A DNA stretch of 64,000 bases from the NCBI RefSeq assembly GCF_046195335.1, contig NZ_CP176093.1. One strand, given 5' to 3'. Made by a program: the position numbers and the translations under genes. This stretch comes from Methanospirillum lacunae (GTDB taxonomy: Archaea > Halobacteriota > Methanomicrobia > Methanomicrobiales > Methanospirillaceae). The notes below the pieces were generated by a model that did not search any database, had not been told where the DNA came from, and saw nothing but the letters and a program-made list of their open reading frames with translations. Numbering within the stretch: the first letter of the stretch is position 1; each line of letters begins with the position of its first letter. Positions 8,740-17,672 of the stretch are shown here, piece by piece.

Positions 8740-9423
8740 TCACCTGATTCGAGGTTTAATCGCATAAAAAGCGCATTGCATATAGGAGTACCACAGAATT
8801 TCCACGATTTCAAACCCTGCTGCCCGGTAAAGATCAAGATGTTCAGGGATGGTAATGGGGTGATATTCTTTATCAAATCGTGCCAGGTGAGCCTTAACTT
8901 CTTCGCAGTTCTTTCCAGCCCTTTCCTGAAATTTTCCCCAGTATAAAAGCCCGTTACGTTCTCCCTCCTGGGAGAGGGGCCTGATGTTCTCAGAGGTGAT
9001 ATACAGCCCACCCTGTTTTAGAAGTGAAAAACACTTTTCAACTGCCTGTTTTCTGGTTTCGGTATCAAGGTAATGATGGCACTGAATGGCAGTTATGATA
9101 TCGAACCTGGTCCTGGTATCAAGGTCTTCTGTTTTGCACTGTCCAAGAATTCTGACCCGGTCATGAGATAATTTTATTTCAGCTTGTTTGAGCATCTCTG
9201 CTGAAGGATCTGCAATTGTGAACGTAGTATCTGGAAATCTACACAGGGCCCTGGAAACAAGAGTTCCTGTACCACAACCGGTGTCCAGCCATGATACCGG
9301 TTTTATGTCGATACTTTCAATAAATGCTAAAATTTCTTCCTGAATTTCCTGGTAATATGGAATGGTGGATGTGATATTCTTGTCATAAAGACTTGCTGGA
9401 TGAGAAGTAGTATTGTCAATCAT
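8740..9423 (-). CDS. Class I SAM-dependent methyltransferase
   Basis: A 227-residue protein with a class I Rossmann methyltransferase core. Motif I is VSWLDTGCGTGTL (about residues 42-54), followed by the acidic strand-2 end (TIADPSAEML). The motif IV region is IITAIQCHHYLD and the motif VI region is LLKQGGLYITSENI. The C-terminus has the FEIVEILWYSYMQCAFYAI strands. The substrate cannot be inferred; small-molecule or quinone-like methylation are both possible. The start is the ATG at 9423. It shares strand and direction with the DUF3795 gene. Confidence 0.85.
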   Translation of the reverse strand: MIDNTTSHPASLYDKNITSTIPYYQEIQEEILAFIESIDIKPVSWLDTGCGTGTLVSRALCRFPDTTFTIADPSAEMLKQAEIKLSHDRVRILGQCKTEDLDTRTRFDIITAIQCHHYLDTETRKQAVEKCFSLLKQGGLYITSENIRPLSQEGERNGLLYWGKFQERAGKNCEEVKAHLARFDKEYHPITIPEHLDLYRAAGFEIVEILWYSYMQCAFYAIKPRIR

Positions 9424-9968
9424 GATTGAACTGTCTCTTGATGTCTCTTAGTAATTCTCCCGGTAACTGTTATGAGGCGTGTCCTATTGTCACGAAGACC
9501 TATATCTTAAATTTAAGTCAGATCCCCATTTAAACCCTAATTTGGTATATTTTTCTCTTTAATTCATGCATTAATAATTCAATTGATTATTGGGGTTAAA
9601 ATTCATAATCCTTTCATATAATCGTTTTGATATGGGGGTAATATTAAGCTCGATAATTCGCACCTATAGAAATGGTATCTGATGCAGAGATCCAGGCTTT
9701 ACGGGTCGATATTAAAACGACATTTGGGCTTCTTTTTTCAGGTTTTTTAATGACATCATATGCCAGATCCGGGTTATTAAAGATATGGGGTTTAAATGGA
9801 TAAGAACTCAAGAAGCAATAACTCTGCCATTAAAGTATTCTGGATATTGTTTTCTTTACTTGATCCTTGCAGTTAGAGGAGGATTCACACACTATGCCTG
9901 ATCGAGTTCTCGTTCATTCGTAGTGGAGTCGAAGATCTTCTGTTCAGTTGTATCAACTTCAATGAATG
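9424..9968. other. Intergenic region, 545 bp
   Basis: AT-rich spacer between the methyltransferase start and the end of the AlbA_2-type gene. It holds a possible 43-residue plus-strand frame (see 9672-9803) and otherwise nothing recognisable. The methyltransferase promoter must lie near 9424-9500. Confidence 0.4.
9672..9803 (+). CDS. Small hypothetical ORF, 43 residues (doubtful)
   Basis: An ATG at 9672 opens 43 codons ending in TAA at 9801-9803. The peptide begins MVSDAEIQALRVDIKTTFG and has a weak hydrophobic centre. No ribosome site is evident. It may be a small protein, the worn remnant of a larger gene, or chance. Confidence 0.2.
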   Translation: MVSDAEIQALRVDIKTTFGLLFSGFLMTSYARSGLLKIWGLNG

Positions 9969-11363
9969 TCAATCAATTACCTCCCAGTGCCCTCCTTTGG
10001 CCGGACCCATCCTTTGAATTTTTCCGCTCTTTTTCAGAGTTGCAATCTGCTTTTCAATTGCCCGGGATGTCAGTTCAAGCCGGTTTGCAATCTCCTTAGC
10101 TGACAATCCAGGCTCTTCTCTCATGAGAGCAATAATTTTCTCCGAACTTTTCTCCGAACTTTTCTCCGAACTTTCTTGCTCTTCGCGTGATTCCTCCGAA
10201 CTAATCAACTCTTTTCGGTGAATAGTAGCGGTGAAGAGGCATCCATCCCGGTCATCGGTAAAGTCGATATCAGGCCAGTCTTCCAGAGCACGTTTGATGC
10301 CGGAGCCAAGTCCCCGGTAAGGAAGTAGTCCTTTTGCTATGAACGAGACAAGAATTGGGTTTCTGATATTGGAGTTCCCTTTCAGGATCTTCTCGACGGT
10401 CAGGTTGTTTGGCAGGGATCCCGGGCTGATGATCTCAATACGGTTGTCGAAGACGAATATCCGTATTGGGGCATTAATCAGGTAATCCCGGTGCATGAGG
10501 GCATTAACCAGGAGTTCTTCACAAACAACTTCTGGTATTTCAGGCAGGCCAGGGGCGTTGATTCCTCTTCCAGCCTGTACCTTGTGAAGATTTCTCATGA
10601 TAAATGCCAAGGTATCGATAAATATCCGGGGGAGTGGTCCGGTGAAGTCTTCTGTGTCAAGGTATTCGCTTACGTGAATAGCATTTCCCGGATACCTCAC
10701 TGCTTTGATAATGAACTGAGGTTTTATCCATTCAGGGCGTTCGGTGAAGAGAAGAACTCCGGCAAGGTTGAGCATCCCTTCTTCGGTTGCCAGATTCATA
10801 TTCTGGAGCAGGGTCCGAAGATCATCCTGGGTATCAGGGAAGGGAATTTTGTAGGTTTTTTGAAGAAATTCTCGAAATCGGAGTTTGTCCAGTTTATCGA
10901 TACCTGCTTTTGTGGGCAATTCATCGGCATGGAACCGGTCTACACTCTGAAAGAGGCGACAGAGTTCTTCTCGGGAGTTTATTTTTCGTTTATCAGCCCC
11001 GGTCTTAAGCCAGATGATACCATTCCGGTCAAAGTACGGTTTATCCTGTCCCTTGGGTATTGAGAGAATGATGACAACCCGATCATTCCCAATTGAGACG
11101 TTCTCCGTTTTGACGGTTAACGGGCTTTTAATATTTTGTGAAGCAGTGTTACTTATGAGCTGGTTGATCCTGGTTACATCTGAAGTGGTTAGGCCGGCGA
11201 TTGAACCATCATCAGCGACTCCTATATAAATAACTCCTCCATCTGTATTTGCAAAAGCTGCCATCTCTGCTGCCAGGGAATCCGTGTTGGTTATATTTTG
11301 TTTGAACTGGCGGTGACTGTCTTCGCCGAGAGAGATTTGGGAGAGGAGGGAGTTAGGAATCAT
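9969..11363 (-). CDS. AlbA_2 (Schlafen-like) / ATPase / winged-HTH protein
   Basis: A 464-residue protein. An AlbA_2 domain spans about residues 10-130 (SHRQFKQN, then AAFANTDGGVIYIGVADDG). A RecG-like C-terminal ATP-binding region (HATPase_c_4 type) spans about 265-385, with VCEELLVNALMHRDY and LGSGIKRALEDWPD. A hydrophilic SSEK-repeat linker leads to a winged helix (GLSAKEIANRLELTSRAIEKQ). Relatives are annotated as transcriptional regulators or RecG-like proteins; AlbA_2 domains bind nucleic acid. Its start overlaps the end of the UvrD-like helicase gene by 11 nt, making it third in a Gabija-like operon. Its codon use is less AT-rich than that of the two genes before it, suggesting a separate origin. 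Partnership with the nuclease/helicase pair is inferred. Confidence 0.85.
   Translation of the reverse strand: MIPNSLLSQISLGEDSHRQFKQNITNTDSLAAEMAAFANTDGGVIYIGVADDGSIAGLTTSDVTRINQLISNTASQNIKSPLTVKTENVSIGNDRVVIILSIPKGQDKPYFDRNGIIWLKTGADKRKINSREELCRLFQSVDRFHADELPTKAGIDKLDKLRFREFLQKTYKIPFPDTQDDLRTLLQNMNLATEEGMLNLAGVLLFTERPEWIKPQFIIKAVRYPGNAIHVSEYLDTEDFTGPLPRIFIDTLAFIMRNLHKVQAGRGINAPGLPEIPEVVCEELLVNALMHRDYLINAPIRIFVFDNRIEIISPGSLPNNLTVEKILKGNSNIRNPILVSFIAKGLLPYRGLGSGIKRALEDWPDIDFTDDRDGCLFTATIHRKELISSEESREEQESSEKSSEKSSEKIIALMREEPGLSAKEIANRLELTSRAIEKQIATLKKSGKIQRMGPAKGGHWEVID
10141..10176. repeat. Tandem 12-bp repeat in AlbA_2-type gene
   Basis: Three adjacent copies of a 12-nt unit (tccgaacttttc, the last imperfect) encode the SSEKSSEKSSEK linker before the C-terminal winged helix. 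Copy-number change would alter linker length without a frameshift. Confidence 0.75.
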
Positions 11364-13311
11364 TTTCTATTAGAAAATCCATTTCTTTAATGAATCGAGA
11401 TGGGTTTTTCCCACTATAACCATCATAATTCTTCGCCCAACTAATACACAATGTTTCTTTTACTCTTGTTATTGCAACAAAACAATTTCGTCTCTCTTCT
11501 TCCATTTCACGACAAATAGGTCCTTTCCTCACCGCATGATACGATGGGAATATTCCTTCTACCATCCCAATCAAGAAGACATGCTTATATTCAAGTCCTT
11601 TTGCTGCATGAACTGTAAGCAAAGAGAGTGAGCCAGGGGTCTGTAAGCAAATTTTAGATTTTAAATCTAATTCTTGAAGATATAAGTGAAGTGTAATATT
11701 TTCTAAAGAATGCTCTCGTATTACCTCGTTATGCAAATCAATCCATGTTTCTTTCTCTTCTGTTTCAAGGGGATCGTCTGACCATTTAATACTCCAAAAC
11801 CAATCTAAAAATTCTATTACAAGTAAGCGATCAACTAAATATTGACGAAATTTTTGTAATAACACCTTATGAGAGTCGCATGTTACTTCATTCAGGGCTA
11901 TATCAATCCATGCACGTAAAAAATCCCCTCCACATAGAGCTGCCTCTGCTTCAACATCTACGACTTCTATTATTCTTTCAGTAAAATTTTTCCACTCTAA
12001 ACATAATCTACGTAAATATTCTCTGTCATGTCGTGTATTTGCTAGACGTAAAGCAGCATATATTAATCTAATCGATGAACATTCAAATTCATTCTTACGT
12101 CGAGGATAATAAGGAGTAAAACCATTGAGAACTAATGATTGAGCCGTTTTTTCTAATATTTTTCCAGAACGTGCTAAAACAACACATTCATCCACATTCC
12201 AATCATTTTTTATAATTATTTTAGATATTGCAGAATATTCCTCATATTCGTCTGAGTATTCCTGTATTGTTACAAAGTCAGATTTGTCATTAGATTTAAG
12301 TGAAATTAATGGTTTTTTGTATTTGTTTCTTATGTGGTTGTGTCTAATTAAATGATTTGCATATTTGATAATAATTGAAGGGCAACGATAGTTTTCAGGT
12401 AATTGAACAATTCCCATCTCATAATCTTCCAATAATACTTGCAATCTTTCTGGACTTGCCCCATTCCATTGATATATGATTTGATCATCATCGGCAACAA
12501 CAAAGAGATTTGGATTATCGCTGTCGACAAGAAGATGAAGAAGATCGTATTGGGCACGATTTGTGTCTTGGAATTCGTCTACACAAATATATTTCCATGC
12601 CAAACGTGTTATTCGGAGTACACCTTTATTTTCTGATAATAATTTTTTTGCAAAATACAGAAGTCCGCCATAATCAAGTCTATTATGCTCTATAAGCAAC
12701 TGACAGTATGCTTCAAAAAAAATTGGTATCCATGATGGGGTTTTTACTGTTATAGATGTCTTAAACTCACAATTATACGAGTCAGCAAATAACCGGTCTA
12801 ATAAGACGAGAAGATTATGATGATCTGCTGGAATAGAAGCGGTATAGTTTTTTAATTTTTCCTTCAATAATTGGAATTTTTCGCTGTATTCACGGTACTC
12901 ATAATAATGTGAAGGCTTCTCAGAAAGTAAAAAATCTAACAATGCAATACGATCCTCTTCAAGGGTTAAGAGTGAAAAATCGGGTTGAATGCCCACATGG
13001 CTACCATGTTGACGAAGAATATCTCCTGCAAAGGAATGGAAAGTACAAAGATGGATCCTATCCGCTCTTTCTCCCATAATCTCATCTATGCGACGTCGCA
13101 TCTCATCTGCTGCTTTATTTGTGAAGGTAAGAGCCAAAACACTGGCTTGAAAATTGTCTTGGAGAAGACGAGTTGCCCTTAACGTGAGGACAAGAGTCTT
13201 CCCAGATCCTGGCCCTGCGAGTACTAACAAGGGCCCCTCATTCCAGTCAACTGCTCGTTGTTGATTCTCATTAAGGGAGTAATTATTGAAATTCATGGAA
13301 TTTCCGCACAT
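11353..13311 (-). CDS. gajB: UvrD/Rep-family SF1 helicase, GajB-like
   Basis: A 652-residue SF1A helicase. Its motifs are the Q-motif region LNENQQRAVDW, Walker A AGPGSGKT (K38), motif Ia ALTFTNKAADEMRRR, motif II CVDEFQDTNRAQYDLL, motif III DDDQIIYQWNGA, motif IV QLPENYRCP, motif V LLTVHAAKGLEYKHVFL and motif VI NCFVAITR. It overlaps the OLD-family nuclease gene by 19 nt. Class 2 OLD nucleases next to UvrD-like helicases are known, and this pair forms the Gabija anti-phage system. The protein is longer than the Gabija helicase I recall (about 490 residues), so it could be a related variant. An alternative ATG lies at 13296. Both genes are visibly A/T-rich, consistent with horizontal transfer. 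Confidence 0.82.
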   Translation of the reverse strand: MCGNSMNFNNYSLNENQQRAVDWNEGPLLVLAGPGSGKTLVLTLRATRLLQDNFQASVLALTFTNKAADEMRRRIDEIMGERADRIHLCTFHSFAGDILRQHGSHVGIQPDFSLLTLEEDRIALLDFLLSEKPSHYYEYREYSEKFQLLKEKLKNYTASIPADHHNLLVLLDRLFADSYNCEFKTSITVKTPSWIPIFFEAYCQLLIEHNRLDYGGLLYFAKKLLSENKGVLRITRLAWKYICVDEFQDTNRAQYDLLHLLVDSDNPNLFVVADDDQIIYQWNGASPERLQVLLEDYEMGIVQLPENYRCPSIIIKYANHLIRHNHIRNKYKKPLISLKSNDKSDFVTIQEYSDEYEEYSAISKIIIKNDWNVDECVVLARSGKILEKTAQSLVLNGFTPYYPRRKNEFECSSIRLIYAALRLANTRHDREYLRRLCLEWKNFTERIIEVVDVEAEAALCGGDFLRAWIDIALNEVTCDSHKVLLQKFRQYLVDRLLVIEFLDWFWSIKWSDDPLETEEKETWIDLHNEVIREHSLENITLHLYLQELDLKSKICLQTPGSLSLLTVHAAKGLEYKHVFLIGMVEGIFPSYHAVRKGPICREMEEERRNCFVAITRVKETLCISWAKNYDGYSGKNPSRFIKEMDFLIENDS

Positions 13312-14978
13312 CTTATTGCTGCTTTAAGTGTATTCATCAGTAATTCTGGGGCAATTGCTCCTCCCTGAATTTCCTCAATTACTTTGTGGATTGCTGAAAT
13401 TTTGTGTTTTGATACCGCTTTGGTTAGTTGTGAATAGTATTCGGGATCAGTAGGATTTGCAGATATATTTGCAAGTGATTCTTTAGTTAGAAAACTTTCA
13501 TATACATGGGAAAACCCAGAAACACATAGGTGTTGCTCAATATCATCTTCAGGCATAGAAAAATGAACAACATCTCCATTTCTTGATTCAAGTGCTTTGC
13601 GAATTTTTTCCTGATCTGATTTTCCCTGTCCGTCGTTATCTGTTAAGGCAATCCAGTGAATACCCATAGCATCAGCCACCTGAATAAATAGACTAATATC
13701 CGATTGTCTATACCCAATGCACCTGATTCCATATTTTTCTATACAATTTCCTGCGGTACGAGCCAACTCTGGAAATAATGTCACCTCACTTTCACCCTCT
13801 CCCAAAATCCAGCATCTGGAGAAAAGGAGTTCCCCTCTTGTAGTGCGAATGTGGTAATTGAATTGTCTCAATTTTTTTTGATCTAATTTTGCATCTTTTA
13901 TTCTTCCCGATGTTACACAATTTGATTTACGGTATAAACGGATGATACTTTCAGGTGGCACTTCTGATAGTAAATCCCCACTATGCGTAGAAATGATCTT
14001 TTGACCTGGTATTCGTTCAATTAGTCTCCAAAGGGCACGAATCGCACAAGGATGTAAATGACTCTCTGGTTCTTCTAATGCAACAAATGGTTCTCCGTTA
14101 TTCCAAGATTGTAAAAATGCATTAAATAATGTCAGTACTGCAAGACTTTGAGTTCCTTCTCCGTGACGAGCAACTGGTATCTTTGCTCCAGTTCCTGTAT
14201 TTATATTTACTTGTGCTCTTTCAAGCATATCAAAGAGGCGACTCGGAATTGCATCAACTGATACTAAATTGTCTCCTCCTTTCATTGGTACCACTTGTTG
14301 CACCTCTTTTAGCTTTTCTATGACCTTATCGAAACTTCCATGTGATGAAATAATTAATTCATTTATTTCCGCAAGTTTTTTTTCTATCTCATTTTTGTTT
14401 TCTTCAGTTAACTCTGATTCTTTTAAAAAAGGCCGCCAATAAGTACCTTTTGGATCAAAATGTTTAGTCGCGTCTCGAAGAGCAGCTAAATAATAATATG
14501 ATACTTCATTTTGAAGGATAGATATTGCTGAATCATTGATATTTGTAAGTACTGCACCATCTAAATTTAGAAATTCCCAATTTTGAACAAAATCCTGTTG
14601 GACCGGATCAAATCTCGCATCTACTTTAAATATCACAGATGTGAGACCATTTTTATCAATTTGGGCAATTTTAATGCGATTTAAACGAGCCACCAATTCA
14701 TCATCCCATTCTCCTGCCTCATCCTCTCGGAAAAGAAGTTTTATAACTATTGGTGGGGCTGTGGTGGGATCAGAAGAAGAATCAGAAAGATGAAAATCAT
14801 AAGCAGTGAATATGCATCCACGTCGAGACCGAACTCCTCTTAATGATAACCTTAAAGCATCAAGTACGGCTGTTTTTCCAGAATTATTCTCACCTACCAG
14901 AACATTAGTATTTGAAAGTTCAAGTTCAAGGTTATTAATCCCGCGAAAATTTTGAATGTGAAGATGACGTAGTTTCAT
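13293..14978 (-). CDS. gajA: OLD-family ATPase/TOPRIM nuclease, GajA-like
   Basis: A 561-residue protein with an N-terminal ABC/SMC-like ATPase. Walker A is GENNSGKT (K35), the signature-like segment is HGEGTQSLAVLTLF, Walker B is FVALEEPESHLHP, and the His switch is IISTHSGDLL. A C-terminal TOPRIM domain follows, with the conserved glutamate in WILGEGESEVTLFPEL and the metal-binding acidic pair in IALTDNDGQGKS. This is the layout of class 2 OLD nucleases and of GajA (about 580 residues). In Gabija, GajA nicks DNA and is inhibited by nucleotides, while GajB supplies helicase/ATPase activity. It is the first gene of a three-gene overlapping operon. The subtype call rests on architecture only. 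Confidence 0.85.
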   Translation of the reverse strand: MKLRHLHIQNFRGINNLELELSNTNVLVGENNSGKTAVLDALRLSLRGVRSRRGCIFTAYDFHLSDSSSDPTTAPPIVIKLLFREDEAGEWDDELVARLNRIKIAQIDKNGLTSVIFKVDARFDPVQQDFVQNWEFLNLDGAVLTNINDSAISILQNEVSYYYLAALRDATKHFDPKGTYWRPFLKESELTEENKNEIEKKLAEINELIISSHGSFDKVIEKLKEVQQVVPMKGGDNLVSVDAIPSRLFDMLERAQVNINTGTGAKIPVARHGEGTQSLAVLTLFNAFLQSWNNGEPFVALEEPESHLHPCAIRALWRLIERIPGQKIISTHSGDLLSEVPPESIIRLYRKSNCVTSGRIKDAKLDQKKLRQFNYHIRTTRGELLFSRCWILGEGESEVTLFPELARTAGNCIEKYGIRCIGYRQSDISLFIQVADAMGIHWIALTDNDGQGKSDQEKIRKALESRNGDVVHFSMPEDDIEQHLCVSGFSHVYESFLTKESLANISANPTDPEYYSQLTKAVSKHKISAIHKVIEEIQGGAIAPELLMNTLKAAIRCAEIP

Positions 14979-15432
14979 ATTTATTCTTCTTCATTTATCA
15001 ATAAATAAAATTCATCATATCGAAGTTTTTAATCTGGTTCTATTTTTTTGAATTATCAATGATTTAATATTTATTTCTTTCTCAATTTCTTTAATGAATT
15101 GTTTTAGTTCTTCATAGGAAATTATGGAATTCTCATACTAAAAACCATAGATAACTTATTTGTACCATGGTTCTTTCAGAGACTTTTCCAAGTATTAAAG
15201 ATGCCACCCACTTAATCCACTGAAATGAATATTCTAGAGGATAACTAAAAATCCCTTATTTTCACAACCTTACGCATAATGAGTATTTATACTCTTTTTC
15301 TCAAAGGGGGGGTATATTAACTAACCTTATGGATATATTCAGTGGAATATCAACAGATGGATCATCTAAAGAGTCCTATTGAGATAGTATATACTATATT
15401 TTTCAATCCTACACATTCAGTCTGGTTTAAAC
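14979..15432. other. Divergent intergenic region, 454 bp
   Basis: AT-rich spacer between gajA (minus) and a UPF0158 gene (plus), so both promoters lie here. At 15241-15300 it holds a segment resembling 43506-43560. A strong TATA-like run (agtatatactatattttt) lies near 15385-15402. No coding potential was recognised. Confidence 0.45.
15241..15293. repeat. Intergenic element, copy 1
   Basis: Begins ATAACTAAAAATCCCTTATT. The first 22 nt match 43506-43527 with two differences, and an identical TGAGTATTTAT follows 18-19 nt later in both copies, then TCTCA and AAAGG. Each copy lies upstream of a plus-strand gene (140-220 nt). It is either a shared regulatory site or a small dispersed repeat. Confidence 0.5.
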
Positions 15433-15912
15433 GTGGTTAATATGATGATAGATGAGAAAAAAAGAAACGGTATACCTGTTCATCTTTCGATAGATGATGT
15501 AGCAGAAGCGCTGGATAATTGTACCTATGATACCCGGTACATCCTTGACCTGGAAAAGCAGGAGATCATTGAATTATCCGAAAATATGATCTCCGATGAC
15601 GAAATTCAGGATGTTTTTGAAGAGATAGATGAAGATGAAACCGGTAGATATATTCCATTTCCCATCCGGACTGATTCAAGAGATGGGTATGCAGATATGC
15701 AACTCTTCATTGAAACTATTGAAGATCAACTCATTAGAAATGAGGCTGTTCAAACTATCACAGGGTCTGGGGCATTTAGAAGATTCAAAGATTTTATCAG
15801 GTTTTATCCTGAATTAGAGAAAAGGTGGTTCACCTGGAAAGACGAGCGTGCCAGTCTTCGTGCTCTGGAATGGCTGGAGGAAGAAGGACTGATACTGAAA
15901 AAGGATGATTGA
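15433..15912 (+). CDS. UPF0158 family protein
   Basis: A 159-residue acidic, soluble protein matching UPF0158. Visible features are an N-terminal ...IDDVAEALDN segment, the strand with a YILDLEKQEII pattern, and the C-terminal AFRRFKDFIRFYPELEKRW ending in a helical ALEWLEEEGL. The function of the family is unknown. The frame opens with GTG at 15433; ATGs at 15442 and 15445 are alternatives, and none has a clear ribosome site. It stands alone, facing away from the Gabija-like operon. Confidence 0.75.
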   Translation: MVNMMIDEKKRNGIPVHLSIDDVAEALDNCTYDTRYILDLEKQEIIELSENMISDDEIQDVFEEIDEDETGRYIPFPIRTDSRDGYADMQLFIETIEDQLIRNEAVQTITGSGAFRRFKDFIRFYPELEKRWFTWKDERASLRALEWLEEEGLILKKDD

Positions 15913-16037
15913 ATTGATGTTTTCTCGTGATATCCGGATTAACGTGTGTATAATATCGAAAATGATACCTGAATCTCCACGAATCAGGGTACTACAACTC
16001 CCTTTGAGATTGGAAACGATATAGAACCATTGAGTTA

Positions 16038-17456
16038 TTGCAAGATCCAAACAGTCGCAAATATAATCAATTATTAGGATATGCTTCCAATGTAGTGAAT
16101 ATACGAATGACCAAGTATCCACACGCTCAAAGTATAATTCAACCTCCCACTTCTCCGGGCTCGTGTTTTATCTGTAAAAAAAAAGTATCAGGAGATACTA
16201 TTGAGGAACACCTGTTATCCTGTCTCCCATTATTGCACTGGCTAAAAGGAGATGAACCATCATTTCTGATTCAGATCGTATGTAAGTACAATAAAAAGTT
16301 CTGGCTCACGGTCCTGACTTCACCCACAGCAACACTCAAAGATTTGGATTCTTTTATCAGGGATGTATGGGTAGAATGCTGTGGCCACCTTTCTGATTTT
16401 GAAATCGGCAGGGTGTTTTTCTCAGGTGATGGGAATGATGAGGATATGCATGTGTATATTAAAGATGTCCTACAGCCGGGAGATGAATGTCTCTATCGGT
16501 ATGATTTCGGATCAACGACAATATTGCGTGTAACTGTTCTGAGAATTGTTCCTGTTATTCCTCCTGATCGCCATATTGTTCTTCTTGGACAGAACAGCAG
16601 AGCACATCATGTCTGCATGGATTGTAAAGGAGAAGCAGATTATGCATACAAAAAGGACAGGGCTGCAAAAACACAGTACTTCTGTTCTTCCTGTCTTGAA
16701 AGGAACGACATTGATGATGAGTACTGTTCATACCTGACTAATTCTCCCAGAGCCGGTGTATGTGGCTGTACTAAAGGGGATGAGGATGGAGTTCCTTGGT
16801 ATCCCGATAGTACAGAAAGAAAAAATCTTCACTCAAACAAACAGAAAACATCTGTCCGGAGGTTTAAACGCGAAGACCTCTATTCAGTAAGAAGAGATCC
16901 GTTAGTAGATCTACTCCTGAAAATGAAAGTTATCACAGATGATGAAATCTCTAAGCCTGTGAAAAATTTGAAGAACAATCCAGATCCGTTCCCGAAAACA
17001 ATCCCTGATAGTATTATCACACGATATTCTCAAATCCATATTCTCTGCGTCGATTTCTGTAACCACCATCCTGAACTGGATCTGGAAAAACCTGTATTAG
17101 ATCTCCTGTCCCTGGTTGCCCGTATTCCGGATACCATGAAGTTGTTAGAAAGGGGAACTGAAGCTTCAATGGCATCAGGGTTTATTTATGCAATAGGGCA
17201 GATGAAAGGTCTCTTTACCAGGGGGAAAGAAAAAGGTCTCAAATCACACGATATAGGTGATGCTTTTAAAGTCAAGGGCGATGTCCCGAAAAGCAGGGCA
17301 TATCTTATCCGCACAGAACTGAGGAGAGTTAAAAGGGAATGGAACGAGGAATATACCGGTACGATATTTGATGGACAGGTGGGCGAAGACTGGGTAGAAC
17401 TCATGGACGAATGGGTAGGAGACGGATGGAATGGGATGCGAAAACCCGCCTGGTGA
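16038..17456 (+). CDS. pRiA4b ORF-3-like zinc-binding protein
   Basis: A protein of up to 472 residues. It has an N-terminal zinc-finger-like SCFICKKKVSGDTIEEHLLSC, and a pRiA4b ORF-3/MM3350-like domain at about residues 75-180 (VLTSPTATLKDLDSFIRDVW and GDECLYRYDFGS). A second Cys-rich region follows (CMDCKGEADYAY, FCSSCLE, CGCTKGDE). The C-terminal helical domain contains SGFIYAIGQMKGLF, resembling DUF6398. The role is unknown; related domains occur with IS1096 passengers, but no transposase is here. The frame opens with TTG at 16038; the first in-frame ATG is at 16107, and neither has a good ribosome site. Confidence 0.72.
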   Translation: MQDPNSRKYNQLLGYASNVVNIRMTKYPHAQSIIQPPTSPGSCFICKKKVSGDTIEEHLLSCLPLLHWLKGDEPSFLIQIVCKYNKKFWLTVLTSPTATLKDLDSFIRDVWVECCGHLSDFEIGRVFFSGDGNDEDMHVYIKDVLQPGDECLYRYDFGSTTILRVTVLRIVPVIPPDRHIVLLGQNSRAHHVCMDCKGEADYAYKKDRAAKTQYFCSSCLERNDIDDEYCSYLTNSPRAGVCGCTKGDEDGVPWYPDSTERKNLHSNKQKTSVRRFKREDLYSVRRDPLVDLLLKMKVITDDEISKPVKNLKNNPDPFPKTIPDSIITRYSQIHILCVDFCNHHPELDLEKPVLDLLSLVARIPDTMKLLERGTEASMASGFIYAIGQMKGLFTRGKEKGLKSHDIGDAFKVKGDVPKSRAYLIRTELRRVKREWNEEYTGTIFDGQVGEDWVELMDEWVGDGWNGMRKPAW

Positions 17457-17464
17457 AAAGTAAC

Positions 17465-17510
17465 GTTTCATATCCATTTCTTTCTCTCTGTCTCTCTATT
17501 TTTTTAGCAC
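17465..17510 (+). terminator. Pyrimidine/U-rich terminator candidate
   Basis: A T/C-rich stretch ending in TTTTTTT follows directly after the pRiA4b-like gene, as expected for archaeal U-tract termination. No hairpin was seen. Confidence 0.3.
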
Positions 17511-17672
17511 GAGTGGCTGATGGGTAACTCCCTTTTTACAAATCTATGGATATCCTCTGTAAGATGAATGTACAAACCGGATATTGATATCAAAATTTCT
17601 CTCATACCGGGTTGTGTCTGATAGCCATAATGTATATTACGATATCACATTCCGATTCCTGGGGGAGCATTT

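Noticed and set aside
10491..11063. A long plus-strand frame of 190 codons
   Set aside because: It is fully antisense to the AlbA_2-type gene, has no ribosome site and encodes no recognisable fold.
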